NCBI GenBank assembly: GCA_934553255.1
Contig: CAKTEZ010000002.1
Coordinates: forward strand, 48,365 to 112,364
Length of the DNA stretch: 64,000 nucleotides
Reading direction: 5' to 3'
From: an uncultured Oscillospiraceae bacterium
GTDB lineage: Bacteria > Bacillota > Clostridia > Oscillospirales > Oscillospiraceae
Shown here piece by piece: positions 44,550 to 51,811 of this stretch. The translations under genes and the position numbers were made by a program. Every line of letters starts with the position of its first letter. Position 1 is the first letter of the stretch. The notes under the pieces are model-generated. The model was given only the letters and a program-made list of their open reading frames with translations. It was not told the origin of the DNA and searched no databases.

Positions 44550-45479
44550 TTACCGCGCCGTGGCGTTCGGGTCGCAGCCCGCGGGGCCAAAGAAGTTGAG
44601 CTTTTTCCCCGCCAGACGCAGCGTCACGTCGTGCGAGTGGAAGCATTCGCCGTCGAGACAGGTGACGATGTCCTCGCCGTCCGAGTGGATCCGCACGACC
44701 TTCGCCGTCGAAAAGCGCACGATATCCTTCGGCAGCTTTTCACGGTTCCCCGCGGAGTAATCCGGAAAAAGCCGTGCAAAGCGGAGCTTGCTGATGTTTT
44801 TCACCAGCACGGTGTGCAGCACGCCGTCGTCCATCCGCGCTTCGGGGACCGGCGTGGAGCCGCCGCCGTAGTAGCGTCCGTTGCACATGGAGACGAGGGC
44901 AAAATCATCCTCGAGCTTCTCCTCGTCCAGCCAAACCGTCCAGTGCCGCCCGATCCGGCTGAAGATGCCGTTCACCGCCACGCTGATCAGATAGCTCCCG
45001 CGCCCGCTCAGGCGAGGGTTGGCGCTGAATTTATGTACGCTCTCGGCGATGCGCGCATCGATGCCGGAGCAGGCAATGGTCAGGCAGTAGCGGCCGTTGC
45101 AGTCGATGAGGTCGAGCGGCCGCGCCTCGCCGTCCCAGAGATTTTCGGCGTCGAGGAACTTTTCATAGTCCGCACCGAAGTTTTTGAGGAAATCGTTTCC
45201 CGTGCCGATGGGAATGCAGGTCATCGCGGCGTTTTCATAGCCAGCGATGCCGTTGGCGACTTCGTTGACCGTGCCGTCGCCGCCGCAGGCGTAGAGCCGG
45301 ACCGGCTCGCCGCTCTCGGCAAGGCCGCGCGCGAGCGCGGACGCGTGACCGACCGATGCGGTGAGCATACACTGCACATCCAGCCCATGCTTTTCGCGCA
45401 GCGCCTCGGCCATCGCGTAGATGCGCTGACGGCTGTCGTTCTTCCCCGCGGAGGGATTGATGATAAATATGTGCTTCAC
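44550..45479 (-). CDS. Diacylglycerol kinase family lipid kinase, second copy
   Basis: A 309-residue lipid kinase: FIINPSAGKND, CGGDGTVNEVANGIAGY (nucleotide loop) and IPIGTGNDFLKNFG (substrate loop), then the C-terminal DGECFHSHDVTLRLAGKK. I start at the GTG at 45479, 7 nt after GGGAGG; a longer frame from 45572 lies in the leader and promoter. The domain layout matches YegS/DgkB. It is clearly diverged from the copy at 35186. Its leader carries two tight GC hairpins (45489-45527). Confidence 0.9.
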   Translation of the reverse strand: MKHIFIINPSAGKNDSRQRIYAMAEALREKHGLDVQCMLTASVGHASALARGLAESGEPVRLYACGGDGTVNEVANGIAGYENAAMTCIPIGTGNDFLKNFGADYEKFLDAENLWDGEARPLDLIDCNGRYCLTIACSGIDARIAESVHKFSANPRLSGRGSYLISVAVNGIFSRIGRHWTVWLDEEKLEDDFALVSMCNGRYYGGGSTPVPEARMDDGVLHTVLVKNISKLRFARLFPDYSAGNREKLPKDIVRFSTAKVVRIHSDGEDIVTCLDGECFHSHDVTLRLAGKKLNFFGPAGCDPNATAR

Positions 45480-45542
45480 AAAAAGGCCTCCCGCAAGCCG
45501 CAAAGCGGCAGGGGCCGGCGGCCCCTCATGTTTTCTGCCTAA

Positions 45543-45572
45543 ATGATAGCGCAGAGGAGGCAAAAAATGCAA
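45543..45572 (-). promoter_or_regulatory. Promoter of the second lipid kinase gene
   Basis: On the minus strand: TTGCAT (45567-45572), 18-nt spacer, TATCAT (45543-45548). Confidence 0.65.
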
Positions 45573-45631
45573 TGAACATTTTGTGAAAAATGGCCGGTGG
45601 AGAACAAAAGCGGAAAGCTTAACGCAAAATT

Positions 45632-45661
45632 AACAGCCGCAGGCCCTTGCCCGCGGCTGTT
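45632..45661 (-). terminator. Terminator of the RNA methyltransferase gene
   Basis: A 9-bp stem AACAGCCGC / GCGGCTGTT; on the minus strand it is followed by AATTTTGCG. Confidence 0.65.
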
Positions 45662-45675
45662 TCGTTTCCATGCTC

Positions 45676-46797
45676 TCAGACCTTTTTTCCGTACATGAAC
45701 AGATCGCACTTGAGCATACCGTTGTAGAGTTTGCGCTTTTTGTCCGCCTCGCGGCCGAAGCAGCGCTCGAACTCCGTGTGCGAGGAAAGCACATAGACGC
45801 GCCATGTATCCGGCAGCTTTTCCATCGCGCGGCCGAAGGCACGGTACAGCTCCTCGGCCTCCCTCTGCTCCAGCAGGCGTTCGCCGTAGGGCGGGTTCGT
45901 CACGATGCGTCCGTACTGTCCGCCCCAATGGAAGCGCGTTGCATCGTCCACCTCAAAGCGCACGGTATCGTCCACCTCGGCGAGCTGCGCGTTGTGCCGC
46001 GCGATCTCGACCGCGCGCGGGTCGATGTCGCCGCCCCAGATCTCGTAGGTCTTATCGTGAAATTCGTTGTCCATCGCCTCGTCCGCCGCGTCGAGCCAGA
46101 TGCGCTTGTCCACCATTGCCCAATGCTGCGCGGCAAAGCTGCGGTTCAGGCCGGGCGCGCGGTTTTTTGCGATGAGCGCCGCCTCGATGGCGATGGTGCC
46201 GCTGCCGCAGAAGGGGTCGCACAGCGGGTCGCGGCCATTGTAGCGTGAGAGCTTCACCATCGCGGCGGCCAGCGTCTCCTTGAGCGGGGCCGCCACGCCG
46301 ACGGCGCGGTAGCCGCGCTTGTAAAGCCCCTCGCCGCTCGCGTCGAGGCAGAGCATCGCTTCATCCTTCATGATGGAGAACCGGATCTGGTAGCGCTTAC
46401 CGGTCTCCGGCAGCGCCGCAAGCCCATAAGCCGCGCCCAGCCGCTCCGCAACCGCCTTTTTCACGATGGACTGGCAGGCGGGGACGGAGTGGAGCGTGGA
46501 ATTGATGGAATAGCCTGTCACGGGAAATTCGCCCTCGCGGGGGATCCAATCCTCCCATCGCACGGCGCGCGTCCCCTGAAAGAGCGCTTCAAAATCCGTT
46601 GCGCGGAAGCTTGCGAGTACGAGCAGCACACGCGCGCCGCAGCGCAGATTGATGTTCAGCCGCGCGAGGTCGCGCTCCTCGCCGCGGCACAGCACGCGCC
46701 CGTTTTCCACACGGACCTCGGCAAGCCCGAGCCGTTTCACTTCGTCGCCCACAAGGCTCTCCAGCCCCAGCAGGCAGGGAATGGCAAATTGCAGCAT
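45676..46797 (-). CDS. THUMP-domain 23S rRNA guanine-N2 methyltransferase (RlmL/YpsC type)
   Basis: A 373-residue protein. The N-terminal THUMP-like RNA-binding region (about 1-160, with PCLLGLESLVGDEVKRLG) precedes a Rossmann methyltransferase domain with DPFCGSGTIAIEAALIA (SAM loop, about 196-212) and TNPPYGERLLE (catalytic NPPY, about 288-298). The family methylates guanine N2 in 23S rRNA. I start at 46797; the frame extends to 46863 but would then cross the -10/-35 of a good promoter. It is monocistronic. Confidence 0.9.
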   Translation of the reverse strand: MLQFAIPCLLGLESLVGDEVKRLGLAEVRVENGRVLCRGEERDLARLNINLRCGARVLLVLASFRATDFEALFQGTRAVRWEDWIPREGEFPVTGYSINSTLHSVPACQSIVKKAVAERLGAAYGLAALPETGKRYQIRFSIMKDEAMLCLDASGEGLYKRGYRAVGVAAPLKETLAAAMVKLSRYNGRDPLCDPFCGSGTIAIEAALIAKNRAPGLNRSFAAQHWAMVDKRIWLDAADEAMDNEFHDKTYEIWGGDIDPRAVEIARHNAQLAEVDDTVRFEVDDATRFHWGGQYGRIVTNPPYGERLLEQREAEELYRAFGRAMEKLPDTWRVYVLSSHTEFERCFGREADKKRKLYNGMLKCDLFMYGKKV

Positions 46798-46830
46798 AGT
46801 TTTCCGTCGCTTTCTTCTTGGTTTTCTTCC

Positions 46831-46859
46831 AGTATAGCGGACGGATCGGAAAAACGCAA
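46831..46859 (-). promoter_or_regulatory. Promoter of the RNA methyltransferase gene
   Basis: On the minus strand: TTGCGT (46854-46859), 17-nt spacer, TATACT (46831-46836). Confidence 0.75.
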
Positions 46860-46904
46860 TCACCCGCTTTGAAAAAAAGCATGGTAATTCTCCGGCGCTT
46901 ATGG

Positions 46905-46910
46905 TATACT
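46905..46910 (+). promoter_or_regulatory. Promoter of the HTH-NfeD/stomatin operon, extended -10
   Basis: TATACT preceded by TGG, with a weak -35. Transcription would begin just before the structured leader. Confidence 0.55.
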
Positions 46911-46923
46911 ATTCAGGGAAAAC

Positions 46924-47013
46924 ACACCCGCAAGGGCGGGTGTAAACTTGAAGTTGCGCGGTTTTCCCGTCCTTTTCTCAAAAAGCAAGTTTAAGTTGGT
47001 GGAAAAACCGCGC
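46924..47013 (+). ncRNA. Structured 5' leader with apparent H-type pseudoknot
   Basis: Three perfect complementarities occur in about 90 nt: hairpin ACACCCGC/GCGGGTGT (46924-46943); AAACTTG (46944-46950) with CAAGTTT (46986-46992); and GCGCGGTTTT (46956-46965) with AAAACCGCGC (47004-47013). The last two interleave, which is pseudoknot topology. The element ends 35 nt before the ribosome-binding site. I do not recognise it as a known riboswitch class. Confidence 0.5.
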
Positions 47014-47058
47014 CGCATTTCTTAAGATATCCCCACAGAGAGAAACGGAGGAAACAAA

Positions 47059-47889
47059 ATGGCCTTTGGCGAACGGCTGCAGGAGGTTCGGAAGCAAAGC
47101 GGCATGACGCAGGAGACCTTTGCCGAGCAGCTGCATGTCTCGCGGCAGGCGGTGTCGCGCTGGGAATCCGGGCGCGGCTATCCGGAGATCGAGAAGCTTT
47201 TGTACATCTGCCGCCGCTACCATACAACGCTTGACGCGCTCTTTGCCGACGAGCTGCCGCAGCCGCAGGAGACGGCCGCTGCGCCGGAGGAGGCGCAGCC
47301 CCCCATCGCGGGCAAGCCGCTCAAGCGCGCCTTTGACGACTTCCTCAGCAATCTCTCGCCCTATGACAAGCTCATCGGCGGCACGCTGGTTTTTATCGTC
47401 CTGCTCTCGCTGATGGCGCTTGCCCACAACATGAAAGGAGGCTCGGGAGGCAACATGACCTTTATCTGGATCGCCGCCATCGTCGTTTTCGGCGTGGCAG
47501 AGGCCGCCACGGCGGGGCTGGTATCCATCTGGTTCGTCGCCGGCGCGGTCGCCGCGCTGCTCGCCGTCCAGCTTAACGCCGCGCTCTGGCTGCAGATCGT
47601 CGTCTTTCTGGCGGTGTCCATCGCGGCGCTCGTCGCCACGCGCCCGCTGGCACACAAAATGCTGGATAAGACCATCGTACCCACAAACGCGGACCGCGTC
47701 CTGCACCATCCCGCCAAGGTCGTTGAGGAGATCGACAACGAAAACGCACGCGGCGCGGTGTACATCGACGGCAAAACATGGACCGCCCGCAGCGAGGATG
47801 GGGCCGTCATCCCATGGGGGACCATGGTAACCGTTGTCCGAATGGAGGGCGTGAAGCTCTTCGTCAGAGAAAAAAAGGAGGAACAATAA
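47059..47889 (+). CDS. XRE-type HTH fused to NfeD membrane protein
   Basis: A 276-residue fusion. Residues 1-62 are a Cro/CI helix-turn-helix (SGMTQETFAEQLHVSRQAVSRWE). A linker and one membrane helix follow (about 105-123), then an NfeD module: two or three membrane helices (about 134-195) and an OB-fold (about 205-270, ADRVLHHPAKVVEEI... GAVYIDGKTWTARSED). NfeD proteins partner stomatins, and the stomatin gene begins 1 nt downstream. Inside the gene AAAGGAGG and GGGAGG lie just before an in-frame ATG at 47455 (M133), so a free 144-residue NfeD could also be made. The main ATG follows AACGGAGG. Confidence 0.85.
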   Translation: MAFGERLQEVRKQSGMTQETFAEQLHVSRQAVSRWESGRGYPEIEKLLYICRRYHTTLDALFADELPQPQETAAAPEEAQPPIAGKPLKRAFDDFLSNLSPYDKLIGGTLVFIVLLSLMALAHNMKGGSGGNMTFIWIAAIVVFGVAEAATAGLVSIWFVAGAVAALLAVQLNAALWLQIVVFLAVSIAALVATRPLAHKMLDKTIVPTNADRVLHHPAKVVEEIDNENARGAVYIDGKTWTARSEDGAVIPWGTMVTVVRMEGVKLFVREKKEEQ

Positions 47890-47890
47890 T

Positions 47891-48838
47891 ATGCCTATCG
47901 GAGCGATCTTCAACTACATCGGCGTCATCCTGCTGGTCGTGCTGGTGCTCATTCTCATCGTGAGCAATATCCATGTCGTCCAGCAGTCCCGTGCCTATGT
48001 CGTGGAGCGTCTCGGCGCGTACAGCGCCACATGGAATGTCGGTCTTCACCTCAAGATCCCGTTCATTGAGCGCGTGGTCAAGAAAGTCAGCCTGAAGGAG
48101 CAGGTCGCCGACTTCGATCCCCAGCCCGTTATCACCAAGGATAACGTTACCATGCAGATCGACACGGTCATCTACTTCCAGATCACCGACCCCAAGCTTT
48201 ACACCTACGGCGTCGAACACCCGATGAACGCCATCGAGAACCTGACCGCCACCACCTTACGCAACATCATCGGCGAGATGGAGCTGGATCAGTCTCTCAC
48301 CAGCCGCGATGTCATCAACGCCAAGATGCGCTCCATCCTTGACGAAGCCACCGACCCGTGGGGCATCAAGGTCAACCGCGTGGAGCTGAAGAATATCCTG
48401 CCGCCGCGCGAGATCCAGAACGCAATGGAAAAGCAGATGAAGGCCGAGCGCGAGCGCCGCGAGTCCATTCTGCAGGCCGAAGGGCAGAAGCAGAGCCAGA
48501 TCCTCGTGGCCGAGGGCGAAAAGCAGTCCACCATTCTCAAGGCGGACGCCGAAAAGCAGGCCGCCATTCTCCATGCTGAGGCCGAGCGTCAGGCCGCCGT
48601 GCTGCGCGCCGAGGGCGAGGCCGAGGCCATCATGAAGGTCCAGACCGCGCTGGCGGACTCCATCAAGCTCCTCAACGACGCGAACCCCAACGATCAGGTC
48701 GTGAAACTCAAGGCGCTCGAATCCTTCGAGAAGGCCGCCGACGGGCAGGCGACGAAGATCATCGTGCCGAGCGAGATCCAGAGCCTTGCCGGCCTTGCCG
48801 CCAGCTTCAAGGGCCTGCTGGAGGACGAGAAGAAGTAA
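47891..48838 (+). CDS. SPFH/stomatin (slipin/QmcA-type) membrane scaffold protein
   Basis: A 315-residue protein: one N-terminal membrane helix (about 8-27), an SPFH/band-7 domain (about 30-190, including VVERLGAYSATWNVGLHLKIPF in pieces), then a long Ala/Glu/Gln-rich coiled coil with repeated AEGEKQ/ADAEKQ/AEAERQ units (about 195-245), and an oligomerisation tail. Such proteins form membrane-bound cages that organise lipid domains. The ribosome-binding site AGGAGG lies in the end of the HTH-NfeD gene, so the two are co-expressed. Confidence 0.93.
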   Translation: MPIGAIFNYIGVILLVVLVLILIVSNIHVVQQSRAYVVERLGAYSATWNVGLHLKIPFIERVVKKVSLKEQVADFDPQPVITKDNVTMQIDTVIYFQITDPKLYTYGVEHPMNAIENLTATTLRNIIGEMELDQSLTSRDVINAKMRSILDEATDPWGIKVNRVELKNILPPREIQNAMEKQMKAERERRESILQAEGQKQSQILVAEGEKQSTILKADAEKQAAILHAEAERQAAVLRAEGEAEAIMKVQTALADSIKLLNDANPNDQVVKLKALESFEKAADGQATKIIVPSEIQSLAGLAASFKGLLEDEKK

Positions 48839-48851
48839 ATCCCGCACCGCG

Positions 48852-48882
48852 AAGGAGAGCGCTTTTGGCGCTCTCCTTTTTT
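48852..48882 (+). terminator. Terminator of the NfeD-stomatin operon
   Basis: An 11-bp stem AAGGAGAGCGC / GCGCTCTCCTT, 5-nt loop, then a T6 run. Confidence 0.92.
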
Positions 48883-48891
48883 GTAACCGTT

Positions 48892-48920
48892 TTGTAGTGA
48901 CTTCTCTTTGGTGATATGAT
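48892..48920 (+). promoter_or_regulatory. Promoter of the 435-aa lipoprotein gene
   Basis: TTGTAG (48892-48897), 17-nt spacer, TATGAT (48915-48920). Confidence 0.68.
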
Positions 48921-48957
48921 ACAATAGTGACATGCAAAAAAGCAGAGGAGGAACGAC

Positions 48958-50265
48958 ATGAAAAAAAGTCTTTTTGCGCTGCTGCTTGCCGCGGCACTCA
49001 CGCTGACATTCGCCGCCTGCGGCGAAAAAACCAACGCAGACACGCCGCTCCCCGATGAAAAGGCACAGATCTCGGGAGAAGTGCCCGCCAAGGCTCCGCT
49101 TTCGGCGGAATGGCTCGCCCTGCACGCGGACGATGTGCTGCTGCGCACAGAGCCGTTCACACTCTGCGAGGGCAGGACGGCGACGCTTGAGCTATACGGC
49201 TATCAGAACGGGGAGTATGACTGCGGCGTGAGCCGCATCCACCTTCTGTGGGACGACGGCAGGGAGGAGAACCTTCTGATCTCCGACCTCGGCGACGAGG
49301 TTTGGGGTGCGGACGGCTACACGAGCTGCTGGTCGCCCGAGAACTGCCTTGCGACCGGCGACTATAACTTCGACGGCTACCGCGACATCGGCTTACAGCT
49401 CGACAATCCCGCCTACAATGTGCCCTTCTATTACTGGTTCTACGACGCGCAGACAGACGGCTTCCGCCCCTACGGGAGCTGGGCCTTTGCGCTCGAGCCC
49501 GACGAGGAAAACGAGGTCTGCATCTGCCAGTGGCATGTTCAGCCCAACTATTACACCGACACCTACCGTCCCGACGGCAAGGGCGGGCTGTACCTCGCGC
49601 AGCGTGATACGGAAAAGTATACCTATTTGGATACAGCTCCGGAGCAGTTCACCGAGGTCTATGCGGTCAATGAACAGCCGCTCGCCTATGCCGACCTCGA
49701 CCGCGACGGTGAGGACGAGATCCTCGTCCTCACGACCTCCGAGCCGGACGGGACGGGGTGGTCCTTCTACACGCTGGACGCGAAAAAATACGACGGCACG
49801 GCGCTCTTTACCGAGGAGTTCGGCGCCTATCATGTCGGTTGGAAAACGCTGTTTCTTGTCTACGGTGAGGACGAAAACGGCGTCTGGGGCGCGGACCTTC
49901 TGCGCTATCTGCCCTTTGTGGGTGCGGGCGTTGGCAATTACAGCTACGACCTGCTCTCCTACGCCGGCGGGCAGGAGCAGTACCTTGACGGAAACGCCGT
50001 CACCTTTGTACTCGAGGCGGACGGCGCCTCGCCGGTCCCCGACATCGACCGTGCAACGCAGGCGGAATTTACACGCTTCCGCGAGGAGGTGACCGAGCTG
50101 CTGCGCGGGAACGCCACGCTTCTCTTCTCTACCGATCCCATCGTGTGCGCCGACCTCGCGTACCCGATGGACGGCAGCTATACCGAACAGGCCGTTGAGA
50201 ACATCCTGAGCGATCTTGACGCAAACTTCCGGCGGCTTTATCCCACAGGCGGCACGCAGACCTGA
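48958..50265 (+). CDS. Hypothetical lipoprotein with FG-GAP/calcium-loop-like repeats
   Basis: A 435-residue exported lipoprotein: lipobox FAAC (acylated Cys at about 21). The body has no family I can name. Two Asp-rich loops, GDYNFDGYRDI (about 137-147) and ADLDRDGEDEI (about 245-255), have the DxDxDG spacing of calcium-binding FG-GAP/VCBS-type beta-propeller repeats. It is rich in Tyr and Trp, as carbohydrate- or wall-binding proteins often are. The ATG follows AGAGGAGGAACGAC. It is monocistronic, between two terminators. Confidence 0.8.
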   Translation: MKKSLFALLLAAALTLTFAACGEKTNADTPLPDEKAQISGEVPAKAPLSAEWLALHADDVLLRTEPFTLCEGRTATLELYGYQNGEYDCGVSRIHLLWDDGREENLLISDLGDEVWGADGYTSCWSPENCLATGDYNFDGYRDIGLQLDNPAYNVPFYYWFYDAQTDGFRPYGSWAFALEPDEENEVCICQWHVQPNYYTDTYRPDGKGGLYLAQRDTEKYTYLDTAPEQFTEVYAVNEQPLAYADLDRDGEDEILVLTTSEPDGTGWSFYTLDAKKYDGTALFTEEFGAYHVGWKTLFLVYGEDENGVWGADLLRYLPFVGAGVGNYSYDLLSYAGGQEQYLDGNAVTFVLEADGASPVPDIDRATQAEFTRFREEVTELLRGNATLLFSTDPIVCADLAYPMDGSYTEQAVENILSDLDANFRRLYPTGGTQT

Positions 50266-50306
50266 CGCCTGCCGTCCGCGCTGCCTGCGGAATTGTACCA
50301 GAAGCA

Positions 50307-50351
50307 TAAAAAGCGTCCGCCCATCGCTTGTCGATGGGCGGACGCTTTTTA
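50307..50351. terminator. Bidirectional terminator
   Basis: A perfect 20-bp stem (50307-50326 with 50332-50351) with A5/T5 ends, between convergent lipoprotein and P-loop genes. Confidence 0.93.
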
Positions 50352-50382
50352 TGGCAAAGGGGAAGCGGCGCGGCGCTCCGGT

Positions 50383-50793
50383 TTACAGATACTGCTGCAT
50401 GCCGTCGGTCGCCAGACTGGGATCGCCCGTGACGGAAACGGTGAACTTCACACCGTGGGCATTGCTGAAGCGGTTGAGCCAGCCGAGGAAATCCTCCGCC
50501 GCCTGATTGCACTCGCCGCCGACGATCTTGAAGAGATTGTCGATAAAGACATGGGAAATATCGTAATTGCCGGCGTACAGACCGCTGACGAAACCGCGCA
50601 GGCCCTCGTAAGTGGTGATCTGATACTCGTCGGCAGAAAGCAGACGAACGTGATAATGGATGTCGAAAGTCATCGTGGACTTTGCCTCGATGCACACCAC
50701 ATTGCCGGATTCCTCCGCAGCGGTGGCGTTGACCAGCTCGATCAGCTTCTTGGTCTTGCCGGTACCCTTTTCACCCATGATAAGTCTAACCAT
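50383..50793 (-). CDS. Small P-loop ATPase-like protein, 136 aa
   Basis: A compact nucleotide-binding protein: Walker A GEKGTGKT (7-14) and Walker B HVFIDNL (about 81-87). No helicase, kinase or transporter motifs follow, and the length is too short for PilT despite a passing likeness. The middle resembles thymidine-kinase or deoxyribonucleotide-type P-loop folds (VVCIEAKS; ITTYEGLRGFV). I do not know its function. The ATG follows AAAGGAGTG. It has a strong promoter and is divergent from the csoR-like gene. Confidence 0.8.
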   Translation of the reverse strand: MVRLIMGEKGTGKTKKLIELVNATAAEESGNVVCIEAKSTMTFDIHYHVRLLSADEYQITTYEGLRGFVSGLYAGNYDISHVFIDNLFKIVGGECNQAAEDFLGWLNRFSNAHGVKFTVSVTGDPSLATDGMQQYL

Positions 50794-50851
50794 AAGAAAT
50801 CACTCCTTTGCATAGCGTCCCACGCACAAGCGGCATGGTATCTTTGTAGTC

Positions 50852-50880
50852 AGCATAGCACAGAACGCGCCGTTTTGCAA
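50852..50880 (-). promoter_or_regulatory. Promoter of the small P-loop gene
   Basis: On the minus strand: TTGCAA (50875-50880), 17-nt spacer, TATGCT (50852-50857). Confidence 0.75.
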
Positions 50881-50932
50881 TGCGGAAAATAAAATTTGCA
50901 TTTTATTCATTTTGTGCCGTCACGGACCGCGC

Positions 50933-50961
50933 TTGCAATGCGCCGCGCGATGTGGTAGGAT
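50933..50961 (+). promoter_or_regulatory. Promoter of the CsoR-like gene
   Basis: TTGCAA (50933-50938), 17-nt spacer, TAGGAT (50956-50961); ribosome-binding site GGAAGTGAG. Confidence 0.65.
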
Positions 50962-50986
50962 AGCACGCGAAAGGAAGTGAGCGCAC

Positions 50987-51271
50987 ATGGACGGCCATAC
51001 CCACAGCCATTCCCATGAGCATACCCGCGCGGTGACGAACCGCCTGGCGCGCACCATCGGCCACCTCGAAGCCGTGAAGAAAATGGTGGAGGACGGGCGC
51101 GACTGCTCGGAGATTCTCGTTCAGCTTGCCGCCGTGCGCTCGGCGCTCAACTCCACGAGCCGCCTTATCCTGAAGGACCACATCGAGCATTGCATCGTGG
51201 ACGCGGTGGAGCAGCACGACCAGACCGCCATCAGCGAGCTGGAGCGCGCCATCGACCAGCTTTTGAAATGA
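50987..51271 (+). CDS. CsoR/RcnR-family metal-sensing repressor
   Basis: A 94-residue all-helical DUF156 protein. C40, H65 and C69 reproduce the Cys-His-Cys set and spacing of the copper sensor CsoR. The RTIGHLEAVKKMVEDGRDC signature is canonical. The first 12 residues are His-rich (HTHSHSHEH), which could be an extra metal site and is unusual. CsoR binds DNA as a tetramer and releases it on Cu(I) binding. No copper ATPase or chaperone gene is nearby, so its regulon must be elsewhere or limited to itself. It is divergent from the P-loop gene. Confidence 0.9.
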   Translation: MDGHTHSHSHEHTRAVTNRLARTIGHLEAVKKMVEDGRDCSEILVQLAAVRSALNSTSRLILKDHIEHCIVDAVEQHDQTAISELERAIDQLLK

Positions 51272-51284
51272 CCCGCACACAAGG

Positions 51285-51310
51285 AAAACGACCGCCTGAG
51301 CGGTCGTTTT
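51285..51310. terminator. Bidirectional terminator between the csoR-like gene and pncC
   Basis: An 11-bp stem AAAACGACCGC / GCGGTCGTTTT with U-runs on both strands. Confidence 0.85.
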
Positions 51311-51313
51311 TCG

Positions 51314-51799
51314 TTATTTCCGCAGCGTCTCCGTCAGCATCGCAAAGGCGGCGTCGGCGCTTTTCTCGCGGATGCTCCCGCGCGAGAGGTTGCCAAATCG
51401 GCACGGGCGGCAGCGTGTGCCGTCGGGTCCGGCAAGGCCGATGTAGACGGTGCCGACCGCGTTACCGCGCTCGTCGCTGTCCGGTCCCGCGACGCCCGTG
51501 ACGGAAACGCCGTAGTCCGCGCCGGTGATGCGCCGCACACCCTCCGCCATCGCGCGGGCGACCGGCTCGCTGACCGCGCCGTATTCGTCGAGCAGCGCCT
51601 GCGGCACGCCCAAAACGTTCGCCTTGACAAAGTTCGTATAGCTCACCACGCCGCCCATGAAAATGCGCGACGCACCGGCGAGGTCGGTCATGCGCTTGGC
51701 GATCAGCCCGCCGGTGCAGCTCTCCGCCGCGGCGAGCGTCCGCCCCCTTTCGCGCAGCAGCGCGGAAACGATCTCCTCGGGGGTAAGATGCTCCGTCAT
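51314..51799 (-). CDS. pncC: CinA C-terminal-domain protein, nicotinamide-nucleotide amidohydrolase
   Basis: A 161-residue stand-alone CinA-C domain: AAAESCTGGLIAKRMTD (about 23-39), GGVVSYTNFVKANVLGV, and VSVTGVAGPDSDERGNAVGTVYIGL split near 98-122. It deamidates nicotinamide mononucleotide to nicotinate mononucleotide in the pyridine-nucleotide cycle. The N-terminal COG1058 domain of full CinA is absent, as in E. coli PncC. It is last in the comM-thiI operon, 12 nt after thiI. Confidence 0.92.
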   Translation of the reverse strand: MTEHLTPEEIVSALLRERGRTLAAAESCTGGLIAKRMTDLAGASRIFMGGVVSYTNFVKANVLGVPQALLDEYGAVSEPVARAMAEGVRRITGADYGVSVTGVAGPDSDERGNAVGTVYIGLAGPDGTRCRPCRFGNLSRGSIREKSADAAFAMLTETLRK

Positions 51800-51811
51800 G
51801 AAGATCCCTCC

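Noticed and set aside
48460-48630. Repeated GCCGAGGGC/AAGCAG units
   Set aside because: They encode the heptad-like Ala/Glu/Gln coiled coil of the stomatin homologue; a protein-level repeat.
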